Shown piece after piece: positions 18,334 through 28,040 of a DNA stretch of 64,000 nt; the stretch's first letter is position 1, and every line of letters begins with the position of its first letter. Made by a program: the position numbers and the translations under genes. The DNA comes from Desulfopila sp. IMCC35008. Lineage in GTDB: Bacteria; Desulfobacterota; Desulfobulbia; Desulfobulbales; Desulfocapsaceae. Where the stretch lies: contig NZ_CP050700.1 in assembly GCF_010646885.2 (NCBI RefSeq), positions 2,320,501 through 2,384,500 on the forward strand. Reading direction: 5' to 3'. Below the pieces are notes generated by a model that searched no databases, was not told the origin of the DNA, and saw only the letters and a program-made list of their open reading frames with translations.

Positions 18334-19491
18334 TCAGGAATTATCCAAAATTTTCAGTGCCAGATCAGCTGCATGGCTTGAAGCGCCCTCTCCCCCCATT
18401 TTTTTTCGAACCGCTTCCAAACCCATTATGCATTTCGTCCTGCTTTCCTGATCGAAAAGGAGTTCTTGAAGCTGGTTGGATATTGCTTCAGGAGTAACTT
18501 CCTGTTGTAAAAGTTCTGGCACGATCTCTTCTCCAGCTATCAGGTTAACAAGAGAAAAGTGTTTCAGTTTTATAAGCATTCGTCCAATTCTATAGGTAAA
18601 CGGGGCAACACGGTATGTTACCACCATAGGCGTATCGAGTAATGCCAACTCCAACGTGACAGTACCTGATGCCGCGACTACCGCATCACATCTCGCCATG
18701 AGATTATACCTGTCATCGGTTATCACACGGATATCGAGTTGGTCTTCGAATTCTCGCAACCCTGATTGGTAGAGAGAAGACTTCCTGATAGTTGAAGCAA
18801 GCGGCAGGAGAAATGATATCGGTTCCACACTTCTTTTTTGCAGCAGCAGCGCACTCTCTAGAAAATCAGGCAGTAGTGCTGAAATCTCTTTCTCCCTGCT
18901 GCCAGGCAAGAGGCCAACGCAGATTGAACCTGCAGGTATCCGATACTTTTCGGAAAACGAATCCCTGTTGAGCGTTACCTTCACAGAATCAAGAAGCGGA
19001 TGGCCAACATATTGGGCATCAACGCCACGTTGACGCAGGAATTCCTCTTCAAACGGCAGTATCACTCCAACAGTATCGACACGCTGGGCAATAGTTTTGA
19101 CCCTGGATGACCGCCAGGCCCAAACCTGGGGACAAATGTAATAAAAGACAGGTATGGAAAGCTGTTTTGCCTTCTTGGCGATGAGAAGGTTGAAATCGGG
19201 GAGGTCGATAATGATTAAAAGGTCAGGTTTTTCACGTTTCAGATAGTTTTTAAGTATTGCCTGGGCCTTGATAATGTCGCCAAGGTGGGAGAACACTTCT
19301 GCGATGCCAACAACAGACACCTTGTGGGCATCGAACAGTATATCAACCCCGGCAGCAGCCATCTCGGAACCACCCATTCCGGCAAAATGCAGGTCCGGGT
19401 GTTTTTGTAAAAGAGCCTTGACGAGATTGGCACCATGCAAATCACCAGACGCTTCACCGGTGACAACGAGTACCTTTTTCATGATCTTCAA
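18334..19491 (-). CDS. lpxB: Lipid-A-disaccharide synthase
   Basis: Joins UDP-2,3-diacylglucosamine and 2,3-diacylglucosamine-1-phosphate to make lipid A disaccharide, at the inner face of the cytoplasmic membrane. A GT19 glycosyltransferase of normal length (385). Diagnostic stretches are [47 protein letters not shown] and [11 protein letters not shown], and the late [11 protein letters not shown] donor-site region. It overlaps the upstream oxidoreductase gene by four bases and is followed by smr. The call is secure. Confidence 0.96.
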   Translation of the reverse strand: MKIMKKVLVVTGEASGDLHGANLVKALLQKHPDLHFAGMGGSEMAAAGVDILFDAHKVSVVGIAEVFSHLGDIIKAQAILKNYLKREKPDLLIIIDLPDFNLLIAKKAKQLSIPVFYYICPQVWAWRSSRVKTIAQRVDTVGVILPFEEEFLRQRGVDAQYVGHPLLDSVKVTLNRDSFSEKYRIPAGSICVGLLPGSREKEISALLPDFLESALLLQKRSVEPISFLLPLASTIRKSSLYQSGLREFEDQLDIRVITDDRYNLMARCDAVVAASGTVTLELALLDTPMVVTYRVAPFTYRIGRMLIKLKHFSLVNLIAGEEIVPELLQQEVTPEAISNQLQELLFDQESRTKCIMGLEAVRKKMGGEGASSHAADLALKILDNS

Positions 19492-20465
19492 TGGCTGTTA
19501 AAATATTCCTGAAAGACATCCATACTCTGATGTTCCTTTATCTGCCCCATAACCTCGAGAGCAATAGCGAGAGCCCTTCGTCCTTCCCGCCCGGACACAG
19601 CTGGTTGTGTTCTGGTTATAACATGATCTACAAATTGCCGAATTTCACTTAAAAGGGCATCACCATCTGAAAATGTTGCAACCTCTATATTTTGTTTCGG
19701 CATACCCGACTCCATCAACTCATCCTCAAGTTGAATGGTCATCACCTTCTTGTTCGCAAAATCTACATTTATATATGATCCAGGCTGGAAAATCCGCATT
19801 TTCCGAATGTTTGTGCGGGAGATTCTGCTGACCGTTACATTGGCGGTTGCACCATTTTCAAAAATGAGTCGTGCGTTAGCAATGTCCGTCGTTTTTGTGG
19901 CTACCGGTGCTCCAACCGTATGAATCATCTTTATCGGTGATTTAACAATATTAAGAATGATATCGATATCGTGAATCATGAGATCGAGCACTACATCCAC
20001 ATCAACTCCCCTGTTTTTAAAAACCGAAATCCTGTTGCTCTCAATAAAAACAGGATGTGTCAAAAACGGTTCCATCGCCTGTACTGCAGGATTGAAACGC
20101 TCAAGGTGTCCGACCTGCAGTATCAGCTGGTTACTTTCAGCACGCTCAATCAGGTCATCTGCCTCTTCCAGGGTTACGGTAATGGGTTTTTCAAGTAGTA
20201 TATCAACCCCGGCATCAAGACAGTCACGGGCAACCTGGTGGTGAAGGCTGGTTGGAACAACAATTGAAACAGCATCGACTAACGGCAGCAAATCCTTGTA
20301 GTCGGAAAATGATTTACAATTACACTCCTTAGCTACAGCCTGGGCCTGTTCATTATTGCTATCTGCAACACCAACCAGCTCAACATTATCAAGACTTGCA
20401 TATTTCTGGGCATGAAATCTGCCGAGATAACCAACGCCTATAACTCCTGCTTTAATAATCCCCAT
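19488..20465 (-). CDS. Gfo/Idh/MocA-family oxidoreductase in the lpxB operon
   Basis: A 325-residue NAD(P)-dependent sugar oxidoreductase: Rossmann motif [14 protein letters not shown] at the N-terminus and the EKP triad in [12 protein letters not shown]. Its stop overlaps the lpxB start by 4 bases, so it is translationally coupled to lipid A synthesis. A family member with this context is GnnA, which oxidises UDP-GlcNAc at C3 before transamination to give amide-linked lipid A; the partner aminotransferase GnnB is not next to it. The reaction is therefore unproven. Similar Gfo-lpxB pairs occur in other Desulfobacterota-type genomes as far as I recall. Confidence 0.82.
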   Translation of the reverse strand: MGIIKAGVIGVGYLGRFHAQKYASLDNVELVGVADSNNEQAQAVAKECNCKSFSDYKDLLPLVDAVSIVVPTSLHHQVARDCLDAGVDILLEKPITVTLEEADDLIERAESNQLILQVGHLERFNPAVQAMEPFLTHPVFIESNRISVFKNRGVDVDVVLDLMIHDIDIILNIVKSPIKMIHTVGAPVATKTTDIANARLIFENGATANVTVSRISRTNIRKMRIFQPGSYINVDFANKKVMTIQLEDELMESGMPKQNIEVATFSDGDALLSEIRQFVDHVITRTQPAVSGREGRRALAIALEVMGQIKEHQSMDVFQEYFNSH

Positions 20466-20553
20466 AACCCGAAGACTCCTGAAAGGACCATCCTGATCGG
20501 AAATGCCCTGTATATTCGTTCTTTAAGAATAGTCGTGCAAATAGATAGACAGG

Positions 20554-21261
20554 CTATATCCCAAGATAGGCCTTTTGCACGTCCTGATTGGTTAGTAGAT
20601 CCGCAGCAAAACCGGATAGTGTTATCTCCCCGTTTTCGATAACATACCCCCTGTCGGCGATATGCAGGGCCTGGTTTGCATTTTGTTCGACAAGAAATAT
20701 TGTGGTGTTGTTTTCCTTGTTTATCTGCTTTATGATCTCGAAAATCTGTTTAATGACCAGGGGCGCAAGTCCCATTGATGGTTCATCGAGAAGTAAAAGC
20801 TCTGGCCGGGCCATCAGTGCACGGGACATTGCAAGCATCTGTTGTTCACCACCACTCAGGGTGCCTCCGTCCTGATGGCGACGTTCGGCAAGGATGGGAA
20901 ACAGATCGAACACATATTCCTGATCTTTTTTTATGCCAGCCTTGTCATTGCGTAAAAAAGCTCCCATATCGAGATTTTCCTGAACCGTCAATTGCGGGAA
21001 TATGTGGCGTCCCTCAGGAACCTGGCAAAGACCCATCTTAACGATGTCATCTGAAGTCATATTCTGTATTTCACGGTCCTGAAACCTGATTTTTCCGGAT
21101 CGACAGGGAACAACTCCTGATATTGCCATCAAAGTAGTGCTTTTACCTGCGCCATTAGCACCGATAAGAGTGATAATTTCTCCTTGGTTGATTTCGAGAC
21201 TAACGCCTTTCAAGGCAAGGATATTCCCATATGCAGCCTGCACGTTTTCAAGTTTAAGCAT
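20554..21261 (-). CDS. livF: Branched-chain amino acid ABC transporter ATPase LivF
   Basis: The smaller ATPase of a Liv-type importer for leucine, isoleucine, valine or similar substrates. Walker A is LIGANGAGKST, the signature LSGGEQQM, Walker B LLLDEPSMGLAP. I place the start at 21261 (MLKLENVQAAYG, 235 residues, normal for LivF), overlapping the livG stop by 8 bases; a further in-frame start 24 codons upstream gives an atypical leader inside livG. Last gene of the livK-H-M-G-F operon. Confidence 0.95.
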   Translation of the reverse strand: MLKLENVQAAYGNILALKGVSLEINQGEIITLIGANGAGKSTTLMAISGVVPCRSGKIRFQDREIQNMTSDDIVKMGLCQVPEGRHIFPQLTVQENLDMGAFLRNDKAGIKKDQEYVFDLFPILAERRHQDGGTLSGGEQQMLAMSRALMARPELLLLDEPSMGLAPLVIKQIFEIIKQINKENNTTIFLVEQNANQALHIADRGYVIENGEITLSGFAADLLTNQDVQKAYLGI

Positions 21262-22045
21262 CTGCACCCTCTCCAAGATAAGCTTTAATAACATCAGGGT
21301 TGGAACGGATTTCGGCTGGATCACCTTCAGCAATTTTTTTGCCGTAATCCATGACGTAAATCTTGTGTGAAAGGGTCATAACCAGTTTCATGTCATGTTC
21401 GATAAGTAATATGGCCTGGCCGTCATTTGATATTTCCTTTATAAGGTCAACCAGCTCCATTGTTTCCTGCGGATTCATGCCAGCTGCTGGTTCATCGAGT
21501 AGCAAAAGTATAGGCTCTGTCGCCAGGGCACGGGCAATTTCCAACCGTCGCTGTGCTCCGTACGGGAGATTTTGTGCAAGCTCGTTAGCATACTGGGCAA
21601 GACCTGTTTTCTCAAGCAGGCTATAACTGATATTCATGATCTCCTGTTCTTCTCTTCGCACCTTGGGAGGACGAAAGATTGCACCGATAACAAAAGCGTG
21701 GGTGCGGCAATGACGTCCGATCATGACATTTTCGAGCACTGTCATTTTAGAGAAGAGGCGGATATTCTGAAATGTCCGGGCAAGACCCTTCTCCGTAACC
21801 TTGTTGGGTTTTAACCCTTTAAGGCTTATTGTTTTGCCACCTTTCGGGTTGTTAAGAAGCACGTCACCTTCTGTGGGATAATAAATGCCGGTAACACAGT
21901 TGAAAAAAGTGGTTTTACCGGCACCATTGGGACCAATGAGTGCAACTATCTCACCAGAATGGACATTGAGATCAAGATGGTTCAACGCCCTGATACCACC
22001 GAAATCCATTGTCAGACCACTGACTTGTAAAATTGGCTTGGTCAT
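21254..22045 (-). CDS. livG: Branched-chain amino acid ABC transporter ATPase LivG
   Basis: The second ATPase of the Liv importer, 263 residues. Walker A is LIGPNGAGKTT, the signature is LPYGAQRRLEIAR, and Walker B is LLLDEPAAGMNPQE. The C-terminal IRSNPDVIKAYLGE is characteristic of LivG. It starts 18 bases after the livM stop and overlaps livF, so stoichiometric expression with LivF is expected. The presence of both ATPases, both permeases and the binding protein makes the system complete. Confidence 0.95.
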   Translation of the reverse strand: MTKPILQVSGLTMDFGGIRALNHLDLNVHSGEIVALIGPNGAGKTTFFNCVTGIYYPTEGDVLLNNPKGGKTISLKGLKPNKVTEKGLARTFQNIRLFSKMTVLENVMIGRHCRTHAFVIGAIFRPPKVRREEQEIMNISYSLLEKTGLAQYANELAQNLPYGAQRRLEIARALATEPILLLLDEPAAGMNPQETMELVDLIKEISNDGQAILLIEHDMKLVMTLSHKIYVMDYGKKIAEGDPAEIRSNPDVIKAYLGEGADA

Positions 22046-22063
22046 CGTGTATCGCGTAATATA

Positions 22064-23272
22064 TTATTGTTTCTTAAATTTATAGGTTCGTCTCACATTG
22101 GCAATAAGTCCCTGGGGACGAAAAACCATCATTGCGACGAGAATGGCACCAAAAGCCAGCATCCTGTATTCAGAGAGTGCTCGGAGATATTCAGGCATCA
22201 ATATAAGGATGAAAGCACCACAGATGACACCGACAATGGACCCCATTCCTCCAAGGACAACGATGGAAAGAATAATGGCTGATTCAAGAAATGTAAAACT
22301 TGCCGGGTTGATAAATGTTGTCTTGGCTGCAAATACAACCCCCATTAATCCGGCCCAGAAAGCACCGAGTGAGAATGCCGCAAGTTTTGTTTTCTGTTTA
22401 TCGATGCCCATGGACTGACAGGCAATTTCATCTTCACGCAGGGCAAGCCATGCCCTGCCCATTCGTGAATCCTGTAATCTGTTTACCACAAAAATAGTGA
22501 ATATAAGAAAACCGATAGTGATAAAGTAAAGATAAAGGAAAGACTGCTCTAGAGAGAGTTCAATACCAAAAAAACCGGGCCGGGAGATATTTGAGATACC
22601 GCTCGGGCCTTTGGAAAATTCATTCCAGTTTTCCAGCACAAGTCGAATAATTTCCCCAAAGCCAAGGGTTACAATGGCAAGATAATCACCCCGTAATCTC
22701 AAAACAGGGAAACCGAGTATGATGCCGGCAAGTGCAGCGAGCCCTCCACCAATTGGCAGAACAGTCCAAAATCCCAATCCGAAATGATGGTTTAGAAGAG
22801 CGTAGGAATAGGCACCAACTGCATAAAATGCGACAAAACCGAGATCAAGCAGTCCCGCCATACCAACAACAATATTGAGACCGAGTCCAAGGACCACATA
22901 CATGAGTGCGGTGATCATGATGTTGGTCTGATACGGAGAAAACAAAAATGGGAAAATAGAAGCAACCACAAACAAAACGCCAAAAAGAATATTTCTCTGA
23001 CGAGGATTCGCAATTACCTTATGGATAAGACTTACATTTCCTTCTTCAGTTGTGGCCTCTTCGGTCTCCTGCAGACGGTTTTTTCGGTACTTGAAAAATT
23101 GTATAATGAGATAAATGGAAAATGTCCCGATAGCGATAAATAAGGCATTTTGCCATCTCCATCTTATAATCCTTTCAATTGGGTCAACTTTTATTACCAT
23201 CAGCGGGAACGTGAGAAACACAAACCAGAGGGAAATAAAAAAACCCTTTTTCAATTCATTCAATGAAAACAT
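22064..23272 (-). CDS. livM: Branched-chain amino acid ABC transporter permease LivM
   Basis: One of two inner-membrane permeases of the Liv importer. At 402 residues it is of the longer, Escherichia coli-like type with an N-terminal extension of about 100 residues holding two membrane segments and a charged loop (EETEEATTEEG). The core carries GMAGLLDLGFVAFYAVGAYSYALL and the ATPase-contact region with AWLALREDEIACQSMGI, the EAA-like loop of the family. It begins 13 bases after livH. Confidence 0.94.
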   Translation of the reverse strand: MFSLNELKKGFFISLWFVFLTFPLMVIKVDPIERIIRWRWQNALFIAIGTFSIYLIIQFFKYRKNRLQETEEATTEEGNVSLIHKVIANPRQRNILFGVLFVVASIFPFLFSPYQTNIMITALMYVVLGLGLNIVVGMAGLLDLGFVAFYAVGAYSYALLNHHFGLGFWTVLPIGGGLAALAGIILGFPVLRLRGDYLAIVTLGFGEIIRLVLENWNEFSKGPSGISNISRPGFFGIELSLEQSFLYLYFITIGFLIFTIFVVNRLQDSRMGRAWLALREDEIACQSMGIDKQKTKLAAFSLGAFWAGLMGVVFAAKTTFINPASFTFLESAIILSIVVLGGMGSIVGVICGAFILILMPEYLRALSEYRMLAFGAILVAMMVFRPQGLIANVRRTYKFKKQ

Positions 23273-23285
23273 AAATCCTGCCCTG

Positions 23286-24188
23286 TTACACTTTTTGCGT
23301 TTCTGCCTTGCCGAGAAGGCCCGACGGCTTGAATATCAGAATGAGGACCAGTAGTGAAAAGGCGAAAACATCCTCATAATCACTGGAAACATAGCCCGTA
23401 GCAAAACTCTCGGTTAAACCGAGAATGAGACTGCCAAGCACGGCTCCCGGGATTGATCCAATTCCACCAAGGACAGCAGCGGTAAATGCCTTGATACCAG
23501 CCAGAAAGCCAATATAGAAATTTATCTGGCCAATGTGGGAAGCTATCAACAACCCACCAATAGCAGCAAGTGAAGAGCCGATAATAAAAGTGGCCGAAAT
23601 AACCCTGTTCACATTGATGCCAACAAGCATGGCCATGGTGCGGTCCTGGGCAGTGGCCCTCATGGCCTTGCCTATCTTGGTAAACTTTATGACATAGGTC
23701 AGTATCAGCATGACCACAGCTGTCGTCACCAGGATAACCAGGTCGGAAGAACCGACCACGTGCGCGACCGGTTCCATGAACGCGAACTCTGGTATCAATT
23801 CAGGGAATGGCAAAAAGTCTGAAGTTTGGGCGAGAAGGACGTAATTCTGCAAAAATATCGACATGCCGATAGCACTGATAAGTGGGGACAAACGCGGTGC
23901 ATGTCGAAGAGGCTTGTACGCTATCTTTTCAATAGTGTAACCATAAGCACTTGACCAGACAGCTGCGGCCACTCCGGCAAGAACAACAATAGCAAGAAGT
24001 GGAAAACCGTAAATTGAAAGGACGGTTGCAACGATGAATGAGGTAAAGGCCCCAATCATGTATATTTCGCCATGAGCGAAGTTGATTAGCCCGATTATAC
24101 CGTACACCATGGTATAACCTAGGGCAATGAGGGCGTAAATCGACCCACGAGAGAGACCGCTGCAAAGAAGTTCAATAAAATAATCCAT
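23286..24188 (-). CDS. livH: Branched-chain amino acid ABC transporter permease LivH
   Basis: The other permease of the importer, 300 residues and about eight membrane segments. The N-terminal SRGSIYALIALGYTMVYGIIGLINFAHGE and the cytoplasmic loop MRATAQDRTMAMLVGINVNRVI are strong LivH signatures. The gene starts 86 bases after the livK stop; an inverted repeat with a T tract in that gap probably reduces read-through from livK, so the binding protein would be made in excess. Confidence 0.95.
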   Translation of the reverse strand: MDYFIELLCSGLSRGSIYALIALGYTMVYGIIGLINFAHGEIYMIGAFTSFIVATVLSIYGFPLLAIVVLAGVAAAVWSSAYGYTIEKIAYKPLRHAPRLSPLISAIGMSIFLQNYVLLAQTSDFLPFPELIPEFAFMEPVAHVVGSSDLVILVTTAVVMLILTYVIKFTKIGKAMRATAQDRTMAMLVGINVNRVISATFIIGSSLAAIGGLLIASHIGQINFYIGFLAGIKAFTAAVLGGIGSIPGAVLGSLILGLTESFATGYVSSDYEDVFAFSLLVLILIFKPSGLLGKAETQKV

Positions 24189-24198
24189 ATATTACCAC

Positions 24199-24248
24199 AA
24201 AAAAAAGTACCTGAAGCAGGCAGATACATCAGGTTGCCTGCTTCAGGT
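24199..24248 (-). terminator. Intra-operon hairpin between livK and livH
   Basis: Perfect 14-bp arms at 24209-24222 and 24235-24248 with a 12-base loop. On the transcribed minus strand the stem is followed by AC and eight T residues, the form of a Rho-independent terminator. It lies downstream of the binding-protein gene and upstream of the permeases, so partial termination is likely. Confidence 0.82.
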
Positions 24249-24274
24249 AGTATTAGTAATGATGCGGGATGCTC

Positions 24275-25387
24275 TTACAGCTCTACAAACTGACCGTCTT
24301 TGACCTGATATACAGAAAAGCCTACGCCGATAGCGTCGCCTCTCTCGTCAAAATAGATCTGGCCAACCGGAGTATCTACCTTTTCAGTCTGCAGGGCTTT
24401 TTTCAGCGCATCAAGATCAGTGGAGCCAGCTTTCTCGATAGCGTTCAGCATGGCCAGCGTTGCTGAGTAAGCATTTTCAAAGAATGCACCTGGATCTGAA
24501 TTGAATTTCTCTTTATGTTCCTTGACAGCCTGGATGGAGAGAGGGTTCATGGTGGTGTCTTTGGGGCCTGAAGCGTATGCACCTTCGGCGTTTTTGCCTG
24601 CTACCTTGATGAAGGTATTGTCTTTTACGCCATCGTCAGAGATGAAGTCGATCTTGAGACGTTTTTTACGCATCATGGAAATGATTTTGGAAGCTTCAGG
24701 ATGGTATCCACCAAACATTACAGCCTCGGCACCGGAACGCTTAATCTTCTGTACGATAGCGGAGTAATCAACAGCACCCGGCGTTACACCTTCAAACAGG
24801 ACAACTTCAGCTTTTCCGGATTCTTCAAGGAATTTCTTTGCAAATTCAGCAAAACCCTTACCGTAATCGCCTTTATCGTGAACAACAGCGATCTTGGTGT
24901 AGCCAAGGGTGTCAAGGGCAAATTTCACATCTATCTCGGCCTGTGCATCATCCGGTGCGATGGTACGGGCAAAGTTCGGATACTCACCACTCTGGGTAAG
25001 GGCCGGGTTTGTTGCCGAAGGAGACATTACCAGAACTCCGGCATTCTTATAAATAGGAAGAGCAGCTTTAGTGGCACCAGAGCAGATATGGCCGAGAACA
25101 ACATTGACACCTTCAGAAACCAGCTTAGTTGCAGTGTTAGTCGCAACTTCTGGTTTACACACATCATCTTCTACCAGAAGCTCAATCATCTTGCCGTTGA
25201 TACCGCCGCCCGCATTGACTTTTTCGATTACAAGCTTTGCTGCGTTGACTGAAGGAAGTCCATACGAGGCTAGATCGCCACTATGGGCTCCGGCAACACC
25301 AAATTTAATTGTTTCTGCAAAGCCCATGGTTGGGGCAGCCATGGCCATCATGGCTACTGTTGCTGCAACAAGCATTCTTTTTTTCAT
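24275..25387 (-). CDS. livK: Branched-chain amino acid ABC transporter binding protein LivK/LivJ
   Basis: Periplasmic ligand-binding subunit of the importer, 370 residues. A signal peptide (KKRMLVAATVAMMAMAAPTMGFA, cleaved near residue 25) precedes a type 1 periplasmic fold starting ETIKFGVAGAHSGDLASYG. VLGHICSGATKA and ARTIAPDDAQ are typical LIV-binding segments. A strong AGGAG ribosome site precedes the ATG. It is the first gene of the operon, divergent from lpxK. The fine specificity (Leu only or all branched-chain amino acids) cannot be judged from sequence by eye. Confidence 0.95.
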   Translation of the reverse strand: MKKRMLVAATVAMMAMAAPTMGFAETIKFGVAGAHSGDLASYGLPSVNAAKLVIEKVNAGGGINGKMIELLVEDDVCKPEVATNTATKLVSEGVNVVLGHICSGATKAALPIYKNAGVLVMSPSATNPALTQSGEYPNFARTIAPDDAQAEIDVKFALDTLGYTKIAVVHDKGDYGKGFAEFAKKFLEESGKAEVVLFEGVTPGAVDYSAIVQKIKRSGAEAVMFGGYHPEASKIISMMRKKRLKIDFISDDGVKDNTFIKVAGKNAEGAYASGPKDTTMNPLSIQAVKEHKEKFNSDPGAFFENAYSATLAMLNAIEKAGSTDLDALKKALQTEKVDTPVGQIYFDERGDAIGVGFSVYQVKDGQFVEL

Positions 25388-25589
25388 ACCATTCTCCTCT
25401 CTCAGGGTTAGGTGGATAAACTACACCTTTCTAAAAAACAAAGGTTTTCAAAACAAAATTGCAAATAAAGCGCGTACAGCTTAAGAATATAAATGTCTTT
25501 TTACGCAGCATTTAAAAAAAAATAAAGGAAAATTTGCCCTTACTCCCTACCATCTGGCAAATGAGCCCATTCCATTAAGATGTTATGTC

Positions 25590-26651
25590 ATGAATACCCT
25601 TGATCTTCTCTTTTTTGCAGGAAGACCGTTTGGTCCCCTTTACAGTGCCATACAGACAGTGCGTGCCGGCATGTACCGTAAATCTATCTTGAAGTCTTTT
25701 GCTGTTGATGTACCGGTTATTTCCGTGGGTAATCTCACCATGGGCGGAACCGGTAAAACACCAATGGTCCTGATGCTTGCTCAAACATTGTACGATCAAG
25801 GATTTCGACCCGCAATTGTAAGCCGTGGATATGGCGGAACTGCCAGGAATAACGTCAACATCGTATCAGATGGCTCGGCTATTCTATTGCCCCCCCTGGA
25901 AGCGGGAGATGAACCTTACCTTCTTGCCTCGATGCTTCCGTCTACGCCAGTGCTCACAGGCAAAAAACGAATACTGCCATGCCGCCATGCGGTGGATCAT
26001 TTTGATGTTGACATAATTATCCTCGATGATGGATTTCAACATCTCTCCATGAGGAGAGACATCAATATAGTATTGTTTAATGCAACAACGCTTGCAGGTA
26101 ACAGCAGAGTTTTCCCGGGGGGCGATCTGCGGGAACCGGTCAACGCTCTTCATCGTGCAGATATTTTTGTACTCACCGGCATTACCAGCGAAAACAACAC
26201 TCGTGCTCACTCTTTTCAGCAGTTACTGGAACAACGTTTTCCTGATACTCCTGTCTGTCTTTCCCGTTATTCAGAACCATTTGTTTTTGATTTACAGAAC
26301 AAAAAAGTAGATAGAGAATCTCTTCCACTTCCTGTCCTCGCGTTCTCAGGTATTGCCAATCCACAGCGTTTTTATGATTCACTCGAAAATTGCGATATCC
26401 ATCCTGTTGAAAGGATTTGTCTAAAGGATCATGCCCTTTACACGAATAAAGAGAAAGCTCAAATAAACAGGGCAATAGAGGGTAGTGGAGCAGTCGCCGC
26501 AATCACAACGCTAAAGGACAGGGTGAAGCTGAATGAGAACGATTTTTCAGTCCCCCTTTATTACCTCTCACACGAAACCAGTATTTCCGAACCACTGACG
26601 GATTTCATTTTAAGCCGATTAGAGACGTTCTTACATCGGGAGAGTTCCTGA
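25590..26651 (+). CDS. lpxK: Tetraacyldisaccharide 4'-kinase
   Basis: Phosphorylates the 4' position of lipid A disaccharide at the inner membrane. Residues 1-35 form the membrane-associated N-terminus, with the family opening FFAGRPFGPLYSAIQTVRAGMY. Walker A is VGNLTMGGTGKTPMV, followed by VSRGYGG and the catalytic region IIILDDGFQHLSMRRD. Length 353 is normal. It precedes lpxC on the same strand by about 200 bases, but that gap holds a separate candidate promoter. Confidence 0.95.
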   Translation: MNTLDLLFFAGRPFGPLYSAIQTVRAGMYRKSILKSFAVDVPVISVGNLTMGGTGKTPMVLMLAQTLYDQGFRPAIVSRGYGGTARNNVNIVSDGSAILLPPLEAGDEPYLLASMLPSTPVLTGKKRILPCRHAVDHFDVDIIILDDGFQHLSMRRDINIVLFNATTLAGNSRVFPGGDLREPVNALHRADIFVLTGITSENNTRAHSFQQLLEQRFPDTPVCLSRYSEPFVFDLQNKKVDRESLPLPVLAFSGIANPQRFYDSLENCDIHPVERICLKDHALYTNKEKAQINRAIEGSGAVAAITTLKDRVKLNENDFSVPLYYLSHETSISEPLTDFILSRLETFLHRESS

Positions 26652-26804
26652 TAAAAACCTTGGTAGTGACAAGTGGTTAGGTGAAGGTCAAATGACACAT
26701 GTGTGTTTTTTTACACACGGGGACTTCACTCTTGCTCAAGGGCGGAACGTTGTTATATGTCTGTAATTGCTTAACATTAAATATCACACCCCTCGTACTG
26801 GTGA

Positions 26805-26821
26805 TGGCATAATAGTTGCAT
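26805..26821 (+). promoter_or_regulatory. Sigma-54-type -24/-12 element upstream of lpxC
   Basis: TGGCAT, five bases, then TTGCAT reproduces the -24/-12 consensus with the required GG-to-GC spacing; the -12 box ends about 38 bases before the lpxC start. About 100 bases upstream (around 26697-26722) is an ACACATGTGTG palindrome followed by a second GTGTGT/ACACAC inverted repeat that could be an activator site or a terminator for lpxK. No -35/-10 pair of similar quality is seen in the gap. Confidence 0.55.
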
Positions 26822-26858
26822 AATTCTAAGTGCAACCCATCTCTTTTTAAGGAATATT

Positions 26859-27845
26859 ATGTCATTACCGATCGATCCGCATCAGTACACACTTAGAAAA
26901 AAAATCAGCTGTTGTGGCGTAGGGCTACATTCAGGACGGACGGTCAACCTTTCAATCAAACCATCGACGGTCAACAACGGTATCCGGTTTCTCCGAACAG
27001 ATATCGACTCCGGTTATTTTGTGCGAGCACACATGGATAAAGTTGTGGACACTCGTCTCGCAACTACCATTGGTGACGGTAGATGCACCATCTCCACAAC
27101 TGAACATCTCCTTGCCGCCTTGAAAGGCTACGGTGTTGATAATGTAGATATTGAACTGGACTCACCTGAAGTGCCTATTATGGATGGAAGTGCAGATCCT
27201 TTCTTCAAACTTCTGAAGAAATGCGGAAAGATTCGACAGTCAGGGCTTCGCAAGGTTTTACGAATCACCAGTCCGATCTACTACAGTGAAGGTGACAAAA
27301 AAATATCTATTAAACCTCATGATGGATTTATGGTTACAGGTGTAATTAATTTTGACGACACTCTGATTAAGACCCAGAAATACACCATCAATCTTTACGC
27401 CGACAGGTTTGCAAAAGAAATTGCAAGAGCCAGAACTTTCGGCTACGTGGAACAGGTTGAAGAACTGTGGGCTAACGGCCTGGCACTAGGCGGAACCCTT
27501 GAGAATGTAATAGCCATCCACTGGAACCGTAAATCAATCCTCAATGAAGACGGGCTCCGATTTGATAATGAGTTTATCCGCCACAAGGTCCTTGATCTTG
27601 TTGGAGATATGGCCCTTCTCGGCTGTCCTGTTCTCGGTCATGTTGAGGCATATAAAGCAGGTCACACCCAGCACCTTGGCTTAATGAAAGCGATCTCCAG
27701 CAACCCGCAATGCTGGGAGTTGGTCGAAATGAAGAGCAATGGTGCTCACTCTGTCTTTAATCATGTTATAAACAGGACCCGGGAAGCGGGAGAGATGATC
27801 ATGCCATTTCTTGCCCCTGTCGAACCTGCAAATATTGCAGCCTAG
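26859..27845 (+). CDS. lpxC: UDP-3-O-acyl-N-acetylglucosamine deacetylase
   Basis: Zinc-dependent deacetylation that commits UDP-GlcNAc to lipid A. The metal ligands appear as His83 in STTEHLLAALKG and the HKVLDLVGD motif (His and Asp), with MDGSADPF and the C-terminal GHTQHLGLMKAI catalytic histidine region. Length 328 is slightly longer than the usual 300-310, with extra residues at the C-terminus. AAGGA lies about 5 bases upstream of the ATG. Control by the sigma-54-like site ahead of it would be unusual for this essential enzyme. Confidence 0.96.
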   Translation: MSLPIDPHQYTLRKKISCCGVGLHSGRTVNLSIKPSTVNNGIRFLRTDIDSGYFVRAHMDKVVDTRLATTIGDGRCTISTTEHLLAALKGYGVDNVDIELDSPEVPIMDGSADPFFKLLKKCGKIRQSGLRKVLRITSPIYYSEGDKKISIKPHDGFMVTGVINFDDTLIKTQKYTINLYADRFAKEIARARTFGYVEQVEELWANGLALGGTLENVIAIHWNRKSILNEDGLRFDNEFIRHKVLDLVGDMALLGCPVLGHVEAYKAGHTQHLGLMKAISSNPQCWELVEMKSNGAHSVFNHVINRTREAGEMIMPFLAPVEPANIAA

Positions 27846-28040
27846 GTCAATTTTTAAGATAGCTACTTTTTCTGCACCTGAGCTTTTTTTCTTCTTCTCT
27901 TCATCGAATTATCCTTTGGGTGAGTATGTTAACTCAAACAAGGGAAAACTCCAATTCCCGCTGAACCAATACAGCACCATCTATAGTAGAGCGTATATGC
28001 GGATAGTTATGTCAATGTATAAGCTATAGGCTGACTGGAG

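Noticed and set aside
24701..25252. A 183-codon plus-strand frame opposite livK.
   Set aside because: The minus strand is a textbook binding protein; the frame opposite is chance.
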